A stretch of 64,000 nt of DNA from Synchiropus splendidus (taxonomy: Eukaryota > Chordata > Actinopteri > Syngnathiformes > Callionymidae): contig NC_071342.1 of the NCBI RefSeq assembly GCF_027744825.2, forward strand, positions 18,816,501 to 18,880,500, in the 5' to 3' direction. This document shows, in pieces, positions 35,491-47,390 of the stretch. Under the pieces are notes generated by a model. It was not told the origin of the DNA. It saw only the letters and a program-made list of their open reading frames with translations, and ran no database searches. The first letter of the stretch is position 1, and the number at the start of each line of letters is the position of its first letter. A program made the translations under genes and the position numbers.

Positions 35491-38400
35491 TGTGTAGTGT
35501 TGGGTTGCGCTGTTGTCCTGGGAAAGCGTCCTGTTTCAATCTATAGCAGGAATCTGAGAGTTCAAGTCATGGAGCACGTGGATGGTTGGCTGGGAGGGAC
35601 GGCCTGCGATTGGGGCGAGTGAAAAGGAATCCTGCAGCAGTAGCTACGTTCCCCCCGGACACAGCTGAACGCTCTGCTTCCACGCACCCAAAGTGTATTG
35701 CTAATGTCTCATAACTGCTCGCATGTGTCGGGTTTACCACTTATTGCAGCAGCTTAACCTGAATTTCAGCTTCGACTCTCAAAGCGCTTTTGTGCGGCGG
35801 GTTGTGTTTACGATGAATCTAGGTTCGTGTAACTGTAACTGGCTCAGTGTAGCCACTGGAGCAAACTTGGGAAAGGTGATCCACCTGAGAACTGCCCAGG
35901 GAATTGTGGGTCTTTGTACGCAGGAGAAAGGCAGGGCCCTGCAGCGTGTGTCTCCTGAATAAGAGCCACTTGTGCCATTTTACACAATGTACAATAACAC
36001 CACCACCAGGGCGACCAATCAAATCCACAGGCTATTCATTACAGACGGGACTTGACCTTGTGTACAAGCACCAATTATCACCGCCGATAAACAACACCGC
36101 AAATCAACGCCACTCCCCTGAAAAGCAATATTCCAGCTGGGGCGGACAAAGGCACGTAACTTATACCTTTTTATTTCACAATTATCTGGGACAAACGAAA
36201 AAGAAACTTGCACTTGTTACAAAAGAAACCAAATAAGGAACGTCTGAATTCAATACTCACGAGTCGTGTCACTTTTGTCTTGTCGAGTACAGCGACCTTT
36301 CGCTGAGGGTTGAAGCCTCTCAAATATACTTCAGTAAACTAACTCATATTTAAAATGGATAAAGACATAGAGGGAGGTTAAATACTGAGATGGGATATAG
36401 AGGCAACACAGCAAGTTTCAAGTCTCAGTCGCTATACGACATTAATACACTCTATGTAAAAGTGCAGAGTTGCAATTTTGCCCCGTCGTGTTGAGACATT
36501 TTCAGGCGTCAGAGGGAATGTACAAGTGGTGATTTACAGTCGGTCTTTAAAAGACGCGCAGAAGAATGAGGGAGCTTCCAGAGACAAGATCAGACAACGT
36601 GAAAATCCGTCACGATAAAATCCACCTGGTGAGTCATAACTAACCGCTGCAACTACCAACCAGTCCAGTGACCCCAATGAAAATGAGGCTCACGAGAGTC
36701 AAAGCAAAAACACACAGAAGAGCCATTAAAAATACTGCAAATCTTTCTTTTTTTACTCATCTCCTATTTATTTATACTACTTTATACTTTTTGTTAAATA
36801 GTATTCTGCAACTGTTTTGCATGTGGCGAGTCATTGGTCGATGGATGGGACATCGCTTGAGTCAGCTCAATGTTGAGTATACTGGGTCTACAGAGTGGCA
36901 CCTGACACAACACACTGCCACACAGTCTTGCTCTGCAGTGTTGTTTTTGTGTATAAAATTGTGAATTTGAGCCAAACAGTGACTGGTATGGTCTGTTGTG
37001 GAGAAATATGCCTCCTATCGTAAGGAATGGGGGGACACCTTGACATGTAGGAGTGTCGGCTGGGTATTGAAGGTCCCCACCTATTTAGCCCAGGAAACCC
37101 TTGTGGTAATAAATCGAGTTCGATATACATTGCCCATAAAAAACTCTGGCAATGATCCCTTTCGCCAGGCCACCACCAGGACTGTTGGACAATGGGTCCC
37201 AACCCTTCCAACTCCTCTCCAACCTGTGGGATGAACTTTCCAGATATCAACTTGGGGCTTCTACATAGATAATAGTGGTGGAAAAAAAAACCTGTACCGA
37301 GGATTTTTGAAACTTATCCGACACACAAACACAAACAGACATTGCTGCCTCCTACGGGTCGATGTTGTCTGTGAAGGCGGTCGATTCCTGCTCTTTATGC
37401 CTTCACTCATCACCCTCAGTTCACACCATCGAGGAGAGTAAAAGCTTGTCATCATTTAGAATAAACAGAACTCTACAACCACGCCAATATTCAAATCTCT
37501 GTTTTCCCCCTTGGCTATCCAAACCTAATGTTCTTGCTTTTCTATTTTAAACTCAACAATTTCCATCCCAAAAGTAGCCAAGTACACTTCCATTGCTCCA
37601 CCAGTCGTCTGCATATATCAAGCTGCTGACTTCAGGGTCTCTTGTGTTGCTGGCTTGGCTGAACGTAAAGAAGAAACCTGCGTATATAACTCCTTCACCA
37701 GTGTTTGAGAACCACACGCCTTGAGCACACACGACTGTTCATATGGCGCGACGCTTCCAAGACAAAGCCGAAGGTTAGAAGAAGAAGAAAGAAGGTCGGG
37801 GGCTGTTAATAGCTCTTGTCAATCTCCTGTCTGCTCTCTCGCACACATTCCTTTCTGTCTTTGCTTATTAGTCCCATGTTAGCTTTTCCATTCATCTCAG
37901 CTCACTCTGACAGCCAGACCGCGTCTAAAGCTGTCCTTGTTTTTCCCAGTTATTTTTTTAAACATGGGGCAGTCATGCAAATTGACGCATCGGTATCGAC
38001 AGCGACAACGGAGCGCGAGACAGGCAAGTGAAAGTGTGCTCATGTGTGCAACCATTACACACCCCTCTCTGTCCAGCAGCCAGCCGCCACCTGAAGCTTA
38101 TTAGACATAAATATCCAGCGCAGCAGAGATGTAACTCGAACCCCTTATTGACTTTTAGGGGCAGCTTCATAAATCTTTGGGCTTCTCAGCGTCTGCTCTT
38201 GGTAAAGTTCTTATTTATCCCACATGATGGTGCCGCAGTCAGCAAGCCTTGACGCTAAATCCTTTGCTTGAAAGGACGGGAGTGAAATAAAATTGCTGGA
38301 AAAATTTGAGGTAGCAACAAAGATTCTGGTCCAGTCACTCGTGAAAGGTGTGATGTAAACATTAAAGGACAAATGCAAATGGAGTTCTTAAAAAACAAAA

Positions 38401-38636
38401 ACACTGCAAGGCGTTTCGTGGTCTCTGTACTAAGATTTAGATCCACAAACCTGAGTATTAAAACTAAACTCTTAAAATGCCTCTTGACTCATCAGATTTA
38501 GCTCAATTTTACCGGATGACTTTATGCGTTTTAGAGTTAAGCCACTGTTTGAAATGTGCTTAAACTGTAGTAGTAAAAGTAGTGTGTGGTTTTAATGGGT
38601 TAGTCATTAATAATGACTGCGGATTTGCATGAAAGG
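35491..38636. other. no gene recognised
   Basis: About 3 kb without a supported exon or repeat end; short frames on both strands carry no family signature. Confidence 0.5.
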
Positions 38637-38970
38637 GATAATAATAATAATAATGATAAAGCAGTATTTCTACTGCACAGTTTAGAACACTGTTCACAAA
38701 GTGCTTTACAGGTGCTTTACTTGCTTGACCAGGGAGTTGGACAGCTATAGTAGGCCTTCAGTGAGTGAGAACTGAGGAAATATTCGGAGGATATTACATA
38801 AATGCAAGCCAATGAAAGTGAGCTTTTAGCTGAGATTTACAGGAGGAGGTGCACGATGTGTTTCAAATCTCCTCTGGCAGACTGTTCCAGAGTTGAGGAG
38901 CCAACTCCAAGAGTCTTCTTAGCTTCACAATGTGTCCAATGAGGAAGCAGGATTGCGGGATGCCACAAAA
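38637..38970. repeat. diverged interspersed repeat headed by (ATA)n
   Basis: An ATA/AAT run at 38637-38654 leads into ...ACAAAGTGCTTTACAGGTGC and later CTCTGGCAGACTGTTCCAGA, GTTGAGGAGCC and AAGAGTCT. The AAAGTGCTTTACA / GGCTGTTCCA order is familiar from a common fish repeat, but the class is unknown to me. Confidence 0.45.
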
Positions 38971-40444
38971 TTGGAGGGTTTACCTGTCCTGCTCACCTGT
39001 TCTGTTCAGCTAAATAACTCAGGATGTTGCACTCACATGTGTTTTTTTTTAAAGCAAATGAAGATCTTTGCTTTTTAAAACATTTCCTAAAGTTCGGGCA
39101 GCAAATTTCTGTTTTCCCCCCCGTTTCTAAATCACTTTCTGTAGTGTGGGGATTATTTTACTGCAATAATTTTTGCTTTACACCACTGAAAAAGAGAAAA
39201 AAAACCCTCTAAATTCCAGTGATGCTGATGAATCCACAGAGGACAAACTCACACATATTGCAAGTTCATTGTGTTTAAGGGGAAAATAACAGTAGTAAAT
39301 TGTCAGATAAAAGCAGAATTGTCTGCTGTAGCAGAGAAACTCAATCCCACTGCTTGCGAGAACAGAAAAGCATTTTAATACTCAATTGCACATCTGGCTG
39401 CTATTGCCATCTTCGCGAGAGAGACACCGCGGCAGGATGTTTCAGACCGAAGAGACCCGGTTTGAATTTGCGGCTGCATCACAGGCTGCCCCTGCCAGAG
39501 CCCTGGGCTTACAGCCGCAGAGTTCATGACACGCTTCCCTCCCTGGAAAGAGTGACTGATCCCTGCTCGCAGGAATATGAAAAATAAAACAGACAGCGCT
39601 GTGATGTGTGTTGCTGTGTGCATGGAAGTGGGCAGAGCTGGCAGCAGAAGTGGAGGTGTTTCTGAGCAGGGATGGGCACAAAAGCACCTCTGTGTCAAGC
39701 CTGAGATGCACGGCCTCCTGACATCCTGGAGGATGACCTCATATAAAGAACAGGACAAATAAGGAAAAAGTGAGGTCTCGCTGGCCTCTGGGGACAATGT
39801 TTCATTGTTTTGCTGAGACATTTGGGGAGTCCATGTCTCATTCATTACGCTCCATTTTTAAACATCCAGAGTAATAACCGTTGTGTGAAGGCGGTAAGTT
39901 CCACAGCCGTTTTTTTGGAGCAGACACTTGTGACAGAGTCACTGCAGGCAGAAGAGATGTTGAGACAGGTTAGTTTTGAGGCGCCATGTTCACAGAAAAA
40001 TGGGTTTCTCGCAGAAACACTCGCTCTTACTGGCATCTCACAAGCTTGAAGGCACATCAGGAAAGCTTTATTTGGCACTTGGTCAATACTCTAATGCTGA
40101 CTGACCAAAACGTTGACCAAAGTTGGACAAATGTTTTTGTTTGTAGCATCAAGCAGTGTCAAAGACCTTCAAGGCAGTGGCTAGTTATTGTGCTTCAGTC
40201 CAGGGACCAAACCAATGGGGGGCGAGGAGTCCAAACATTACAGCTCAAGATAGTCACTGAGGAACAGCGAGTGGTGTGGACCACCATCGTAAATCATGTC
40301 AAGTGATGAGCCGTTGTTGTAGTGTCACAAAAAAACTTGAAAAAAAAGTGATATAAAAATGTCTGTTATACTTCAGTTCAACTTCAAATCAATAAAATGC
40401 ATTCGACTTAAACACCCATTTGAAAGTTTCACTTCTGATGGTAC

Positions 40445-40448
<4 letters not shown>
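38971..40448. other. no gene recognised
   Basis: No supported feature. The 156-codon minus frame at 39375-39845 overlaps several others and shows no domain. Confidence 0.5.

Positions 40449-40517
<69 letters not shown>
40449..40517. repeat. (TA)n microsatellite, ~34 units
   Basis: An uninterrupted 69-bp TA tract. Long pure TA runs are unstable and common in fish genomes. Confidence 0.98.
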
Positions 40518-40519
<2 letters not shown>

Positions 40520-40584
40520 AGTTTGATAAGACTTTCAAGTCCATTCAGAGTAGTGTAAACCCTGGACATTATGTAATGAAAAAC

Positions 40585-40630
40585 ATCCCTGAACAAAAGC
40601 AGAAGCTTTTGTTTGCTTTTGTTCAGGGAT
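40585..40630. repeat. perfect 16-bp hairpin with 14-base loop
   Basis: ATCCCTGAACAAAAGC (40585-40600) is followed by a 14-base loop and its exact complement GCTTTTGTTCAGGGAT (40615-40630). It lies 68 bases right of the TA tract. Both strands show the same peptide fragment because of the palindrome, so neither frame is coding. Confidence 0.9.
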
Positions 40631-40949
40631 TCCTCCATGTTTGTTGTTGTTGTTATCATCCCAGCTGCCACGTGTCTTGTGCATCAGTGGACCTTTTTTT
40701 AAAATAACTTTCCAGTTGAAACCAGTTTGACATTTGAAGAGCAACACCATCTTCTTGCCTTGAGAGAGTGAGAACACACTGTTTCAGGAAGGGTGATGTG
40801 GCCCGGTTCTGGAGCGATAGCAAGTAAATCATTAGCCTGGACCGACTCAGTGAGTCAATCAGAATTTATTTGAATCAATGGAGAGTTTGTGCAATATCTT
40901 TGGTTTGACGAATAAAATGCAAAAATGATGTGAAGTGAGCTCCATCATC

Positions 40950-41065
40950 CAGAGTCACGAAGAAGGACAAGATCAGAAATGAGAATATGAGAGGGACAAA
41001 CATGTGGAGAGGTTTGGAGGACCAAGCATGGTGGAGATGAATGAAGAAGAAGACCGTCCATGAAC
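40950..41065 (+). mobile_element. RTE-like LINE fragment
   Basis: The plus strand reads VTKKDKIRNENMRGT then WRGLEDQAWW, matching the GVTR-DRIRNEYIRGT / FGDKVREARLRW block of the RTE-like ORF, and then runs into a stop. Same family as the pieces near 17.4, 25.3 and 55.2 kb. Confidence 0.5.
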
Positions 41066-41781
41066 ATGAACCAATGTTGTTCGTGGATGTGGTAAACTAG
41101 CTCTCTCAGAGTTAGTTGGACTCCTCCGGATGGTTATCCTTTTTAAGGTTTCCCAGACGTCGACCCACACATCACCCGTCTGAGCCTCTGTTGGCACAGA
41201 GCTGCTCTCACACTTTGCTGACTCCCTGCTCTGCCGGGACTCCCAGCTGATGTTTTCAGGCTCACGTAGGAGCTTGTTCAGGATCTTTGTATTCGCCTTG
41301 ACTTCCTTCCAAACTCTAATAATTTGTCTGCGATATTAAAAGTGTCGGCTTGTCTGGACCGGCTCTGCAGCTTTTCTCCATCCGACAACTTTCCAGGGTA
41401 AACTGCGCTAACTCTGCGAGATTAGCAGTCATACTCACTTGGCAGCAGTTTGTCACAAACACTGGGTTTTGGAGAAAGAGCACGAGAGGAGGGATTAAAG
41501 ACTTGATCCTCACATTGTGAACTCTGTTTACCTCCCGCTTGCCCAGAGGGTTGGGATACGGAGAACCTCCCTGCAACGTCTAGTCGAGGCATAAATATTT
41601 ACAGTAGTTACGTACACACATGTATAGACGAGTGGGTGATCGGACCCTCGCTCCATAAGAACAGTGTTTCTGCCTTGACCCATAGGTTCCGTTGTGAAGC
41701 GGTGGGAGCAGATTTATTGGGGCGCTGAATGTAAAAATGAAGACACACGCTTTTTTTCCTGACCTCCCATTGTTTCATCTC
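41066..41781. other. no gene recognised
   Basis: Nothing supported; moderate GC, short frames only. Confidence 0.5.
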
Positions 41782-42480
41782 TGTGTTAAATGTAAATCAA
41801 AATATTAAATCTGAATCAAAATATTAAATCTAAATCTAATTAAAAATATTAAATCCAAAATCTAAATATTACATTTAAATCTAAATATTAAATCTAAGTC
41901 TAAATCAAAATATTACATTTAAATCTAAATATTAAATCTAAATCTAAGCCTAAATTTAAATATTAAATCTAAATCTAAGCCTAAATTTAAATATTAAATC
42001 TAAATCTCAATATCAAATCTAAATATTAAATCAAAATCAAAATCTGAATGTAAATCTAAATCTAAATCTCAATATTAAATCTAAATATTAAATCTAAATA
42101 TTAAATCTAAATCTAAATCTAAATCAAAATATTACATCTAAATCTGAACCTAAATCTAAATATTAAATCTAAATATTAAATCTAAATCTAATTAAAAATA
42201 TTAAATCCAAAATCAAAATATTACATTTAAATCTAAATATTAAATCTAAGTCTAAATCAAAATATTACATTTAAATCTAAATATTAAATCTAAATCTAAG
42301 CCTAAATTTAAATATTAAATCTAAATCTCAATATTAAATCTAAATATTAAATCTAAATATTAAATCTAAATCTAAATATTAAATCTAAATCTGAATGTAA
42401 ATCTAAATCTAAATCTCAATCTAAATATGAAATCTAAATCTAAAACCAAATCTAAATATTACATTTAAATCTAAACCTTA
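41782..42480. repeat. AT-rich satellite built on TAAATC hexamers, with a ~352-bp higher-order period
   Basis: About 700 bases built almost wholly from TAAATC and TAAATATT modules. AATTAAAAATA followed by TTAAATCCAAAATC occurs at 41838 and again at 42190, and the modules after each copy run in nearly the same order for over 100 bases. The array has therefore been duplicated with a period of about 352. No coding potential. Confidence 0.93.
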
Positions 42481-42592
42481 AATCTCAGTTTTTCTGTTTT
42501 AGACGCCCCTTTCCTCCAAGGGCGTCTAAATCCTTAAAACTGAGATGTAATATTTAGATTTAGCTTAAAGATTTAGATTTAATGTTTAGATT
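42440..42592. repeat. foldback capping the TAAATC satellite
   Basis: Nested stems share one centre. TTTAGACGCCC (42498-42508) pairs with GGGCGTCTAAA (42520-42530). ATCTCAGTTTT (42482-42492) pairs with AAAACTGAGAT (42536-42546). Outside these, satellite-like TAAATC modules on the left pair loosely with GATTTA modules on the right (42550-42592). The satellite thus turns around on itself at this point. Confidence 0.85.
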
Positions 42593-42599
42593 TATTCAT

Positions 42600-44852
42600 T
42601 ACTTTTACTTTTACAGAGATAAAACAATGGAACATAACATTGTAGTGTCTCAAATGCAACAAATATTTGCTACGTCTGTGAAAGTCTTGCCAGAGATTTC
42701 TGGTAAATCAGGAAGAAAAACAGGTGTCTTCATCCTTCCACTCGGCGCCCCATGCAGATTCAGGTGTGAATTCCTGCTGCAGGTTCGCTCCCGGCTCACT
42801 TTTCATTTGTTAGTTTTCTGCACTGATGCACCTCAGGCTCGCCAGCGACGTCTGTCTTCAGAGCCGAAGGGCGAGGTGCTTCATTAAGCTTCAAACCTCA
42901 GCGGGGTTTGACCTTTGGACCTGGCGGCTCTGGCAATCTGATTGCTGCTGGTATCCCGGCCTGGCTGTGTGTGTGGAAGCATGCGCTACAGTGATATAAC
43001 AGCTGATACCTGAGTGGAAACTTCCTGGGCCATGAATGAGTGCCTCCTCACAGGGGTCCATGTGTCTGCAGCTCGGATGCGGAGGCTGATGTGAGCGGAG
43101 GAGACAGACGGTATGTGGCGGGCCTCTACGGATGTGTTGCGCAGGACTTCCTAACTTGGCCAAAACAGCCTCCCTGCGTTGACGTGTGGACTGGACCCTC
43201 ATTGAAAATGTTTGCCCGTTTGCTTTGGGCTGTTTTCCTGAAAGAAGCGACCGTTTTCACTGTTAAAGCGGCGTCAATGCTGTGTGTTGCACAACCGTGC
43301 TGCTTGACAGCTGCATCCATGAATCAACTTTATCGCCTTGAAGAAGCTGCTAATTTGGCAGCGTCTCTCACACCTGGACCCGTGGTTCAGATAGCTGTCA
43401 ATCAATATTTTTCAAGCTCCGGTTCGCGGCCCCCAGGCTGCTCTTAACCTTGTTGAACTTGACTGAGCTTGTGTTCGGACGTCACAGGACTGGAGGAGCG
43501 ACAAGTCCCCGAGTCCCTGAACTGGTCGGTTGCCACGGGCCGGTTGGAGCTGCGAGAGTGCAGGAGGTGCACTGCATTGTGGGAAGGGAATTTGATGCTC
43601 CATATATCTCCCTGCACTCCCGTTGCCCTGGTGGATCTTGGCGGAGGGAGATAGAGGAAATAAAACACTGGCCCCATGATCTTGGAGCCGAGCCTTCTCC
43701 TATCAGCCTGAATGTTCTGTCCTGCCAGACTAAACACGGTGGCGGTTACTGAAGAGAAAGATCACACCAAATATGAGTCTGTCCGGCGAGCAGCGACTCA
43801 CACACTTGTCCGCACGCTGGCTTCAACCAACCAGGAACCCCGAGGCACACACTCTTGCCAAGTCTGCCTGTAAGTCTAGCAATGTTGACCATAAAAACTG
43901 CACACTGATCTACAAAGATCAGACAAAACCGATCCAATAAACAAAGTCATTGATCAAGCTGTTCTACTCTGGGGGGCGGCTGAGAGTGTTTTAGCTTCTG
44001 TGGCTTGAGCTGAATAATAATACTTGCAGGAATCAAAGAGCATCGGTGCGAGCAACAAGGCAAAGTGGTGAAAAAACGCTCATGAGTGAAGGGAGGACAG
44101 ATGTTGCAGCTCTCTTTTAAACATGGCTTTATTTTTACCAGTCTTTTAACCTCTTGTTTTCATTGCGCGAAAGCGATTTCTGCCTGGCAACCGTCTACTC
44201 CAGGTGCTACATCACAACTACACCTGTTCACTCAATGACTGCAATATTGTCAAGTAGAGTGTTCTTCATGTACTGACTCCAATTGAGGTGAATTTTGAAG
44301 TGGTTTTGGTCTTGGTATGAGATCTCCAGTGACATAATACTGGATCCAAATTAACCTGGGCATGTGGGCTAACATCCCTTTACCATGGAACGATGCCATG
44401 AAAGTGTTATGTTCCGTGCTTTTCTTGTGCTTTTATTTTGTTTTTTTCCTGTCTGTTTTTTTCCTTGGCCTTTGTTGCCCTGATTTCTGGGTTCCAGTCT
44501 GCACTGCCAGATGGTTGTTCCACGTCCTCCTCAAAATCTGTTATTTGAAAACTATCTGTTGTGCGAGTCTTCTAGTTTGTTCCTTGCCTTTTATAGCCGA
44601 TTTGTGCGCTCTGCAAGAGTTTTCATCTTAGTTTCTATTGTTGGCTTTTTCTTCCTCTTGTGAGTGTTTGAGTGTTCCACCACTGAGTGTTTTTTGTTGT
44701 TTGGGCCTCGTGTGTTTGTATATATATATATGCATTGGCTACTCTTAGACAGTATGTTCCCATGTTTGTCCCCTGGGCACTCTGAGTTCCTCCCACAGCA
44801 CAAAAACAAATAGTTGGATGACTCCAAATGGTCTGTCAGTGTCACTGTACGC
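42600..44852. other. no gene recognised
   Basis: No supported exon. Frames of about 100-135 codons at 43040-43750 overlap on both strands and carry no family signature. Confidence 0.5.
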
Positions 44853-44968
44853 ATGAGTGGTTGTCTGTGTGTGCCCTGGAGGGACGGGCGACCCCTCCAG
44901 GGTGTCCCCACTCTTCACCCAGCTGGGAAAGAATGCGGCCTCGGCGAAGCCATGAAGAAAGGAGTAGA
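44853..44968 (+). repeat. diverged teleost interspersed repeat
   Basis: GAGTGGTTGTCTGTGTGTGC, GGCGACCCCTCCAGGGTGT and CCCAGCTGGGA in order match a very common teleost repeat. It is the opposite orientation of the copy at 16295-16460. Confidence 0.55.
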
Positions 44969-44969
44969 C

Positions 44970-47070
44970 AAGAAATGAGGAAAAGTCTCATAGTAAGCAC
45001 CAAAACTTTTCATTTCCTACTGTAAGTGAAATATTGAGCAACTCCACAAACTCGCAGGGAACAGCAGCGCCAGTGTTTACTGGTAATGCTTTGGAAAAAG
45101 CAATTTAGCTGACATCAACTATAAATAATTCTGAATCCAATGAGAATCCATAACGCCGAGAGATTGCATTAAATCTGACTGAATCTGTTCCAAATGAAAA
45201 TGCGCTCTTCTTTAATTGCGCTCTAGATTTAGATCAGCTTTGCCGGGAGACAGATTCAGGCGTCACAGAGCGGTGAGGAAGTCAAACGCTGTGGAAGCGC
45301 ACGTCTGCTGCGCCTCTCCATCAGCTCCTCCTACAGTTCTCCATCACTTGAATGAGTCAAGAAGCGACAGTGGTAAAAACAGGAGGCGCATGTCGGCCGG
45401 GGCTTCAGACCTCTGGCTCCACTCCAGCATCATTCAAAACAGGAAACAATAATCCTGACTGGTAGTTATCTTGATTTATCTCTATTTTCTTTTAAGACTG
45501 CTCGTACGGAACCAGCACAATAGAAAAGTCGAGTTGTCAAAGTCATGTTTATGAGCGTTGAAACTGTTTTGTATCAGACATTAGCTTTTCAGTGCCGCAA
45601 TTTTGTTTGTGACTGGTGCTGAAGATGAAATCATTTGTACACAGGCGTTGTTGTGATCCAATAAAAACTGTTATAAAAACCTTTTCTGGTTTTATTTCTG
45701 CATAAATGTCTGCTATAAAACACCTTCGAGTATCGAGAATAAAAAGATAAAAGCAGACAGTGCATTCCCTAATAAACCCACATAAACTAAAAAACACAAT
45801 TCATTCTTTTTCAAATCCCTTCAGCTCAAAAGTGATCAAATGTTATGGCACAAAGCATTTAACCCCTGCAAACCTGAAAATGATGCTGTTAAAATGCTGA
45901 GCAAAGGGTTTGTTTTGTCATAAATATCTCAATAATTTATTTAAACTTATATGAAAGGCTTTAAAAGTGAAGATTTTGATAGCAGGCATGACTTTGTTTG
46001 AGAGGTGAATTCGGAAAAAAAATGTTGGCAGCATTTCGGAGCATATCTACTCCAGACAAGGGAGGGGCGGTTACTAGTCCATCATAGGTCTCATATAGAC
46101 AGACATCCACAGACAATATCAAGCTCATCTCTGTCTCTCAACACAAGCCACTCTTAAAAAGTGATGTGGGCCATGCAGAACTTCATCTTGCTCTGAGAAG
46201 AATTTCCGTCTGACCCCACACAGCTGCTTTTGTGGGTTAGATTTGGAGCGATTGAACAGTTTTATATGGAAAATGCAAGATGTAAAGGCTGCCGGCGTCT
46301 TACATGACACCTCTTAAATCCTTCACGGGCCGATGTTTTGAAACCTTCTGGGCACCTGAAGTGAACTGCAACTAGAACCTCGGGCCACAACCGCTCTCTA
46401 ACAATAACACCGGGAACATGTTTGACTTGAAAACATTCCTCGTTGTTATCGAAAGTCCTGCTGCCTGTCCAAAAATCACATTGATCCCATCGCTTTCTGT
46501 GGAGCTCATTTTCTACAGCGATGCAGTCGATTTTGATCCGCAGCAGTTTCACACTGCGAGCAAGTTTCCATTTCCCCCCGAAGCTTTCTGCACACGTGAA
46601 AGCTGAGTTCGCCACTTCGCTGCAGTCTGAGGAACACTGAGAGTTACACACTTGGAAAGGCCACGTGAGCTTGCCGAAGCTCTCAGGTCACCTCTGTGCG
46701 ACAGTTGGGAGGAATAACTGGCTGTTGAATCGTCTGTCATCAGTTTTCATTCACCAGGAGACAGTTGAGCCTGGATAGTCTGGAAGACTGGAGGCCAAAA
46801 GTGACCTTAACTTTCATGCGCTGGAAAGAAACTAAAGTTGGACACAGCCGTGACTCAGGTCTGATTTCTTTCATTCAAATTCCAAGTCTTTACTTGAGAA
46901 AAAAACTGACAGAACATTCAAGATTTAAAAGGGATAAACTTCTTCACACTTGTCCTTTTTGAGTCTTTTGTCAGAATAGCAACCCTTGTTTGGGATATCT
47001 AGCACCTATCAGAATCATATTCATTGCCATGGTCAGTTTGGATCCCACCAACTACGAAAGTCCTTTGGAA
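44970..47070. other. no gene recognised
   Basis: No supported exon or repeat end; short frames only. Confidence 0.5.
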
Positions 47071-47390
47071 TAAAATAAAATAAAATAAAATAAAATCATT
47101 TTCATTAGGAAATAAATAAATAAATAAACCACAAACAACCAGGACTGTTCACAAATTCAACAGTCTGATGGTCGAGGGGAAGAAGCTGTTCCCGTGACAT
47201 GAGGTTCTGGTCTGGATCGACGGCAGCCTCCTCCAGAGGGAAGGGGGACAAACAGGGGGAGAAGGGTCGGCTCTGATCCCACCTGCACGTCTCTGGGTCC
47301 TGGAGACATACAGGTCCTGAAGAGGTGGCAGGCTTCACCCGATCACCTTCTCAGCAGAACGCATGATGTGCTGCAGTCTGCTCTTGTGCC
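47071..47390 (-). mobile_element. L2-like LINE 3' end (C-terminus of RT ORF plus tail)
   Basis: The minus strand reads in one frame SRLQHIMRSAEKVIG, stop, SLPPLQDLYVSRTQRRAG, then SCHGNSFFPSTIRLLNL and a final stop at 47149-47151. LPSLQDLY-SRT...R-NSFFP-AIRLLN is the characteristic C-terminal end of L2/CR1-type LINE proteins in fish. Only one in-frame stop interrupts it. After the ORF stop comes a short 3' tail: (TTTA)n at 47110-47128 and (TTTTA)n at 47071-47096 as read on the minus strand, fitting a microsatellite tail. The 5' part of the element is missing. No target duplication found. Confidence 0.75.

Noticed and set aside
39455..39475. GGTTTGAATTTGC as a possible tRNA B box
   Set aside because: It lacks the GGTTCRANNCC consensus, and no A box or cloverleaf can be drawn; no tRNA gene or tRNA-derived SINE head was found in the window.
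40420..40707. Frames on both strands encoding long Tyr-Ile repeats
   Set aside because: They are translations of the TA microsatellite and the adjacent palindrome.
41782..42480. Interstitial telomere reading of the GATTTA repeat
   Set aside because: The unit differs from TTAGGG at two of six positions throughout, with no true TTAGGG copies; ordinary AT satellite is simpler.
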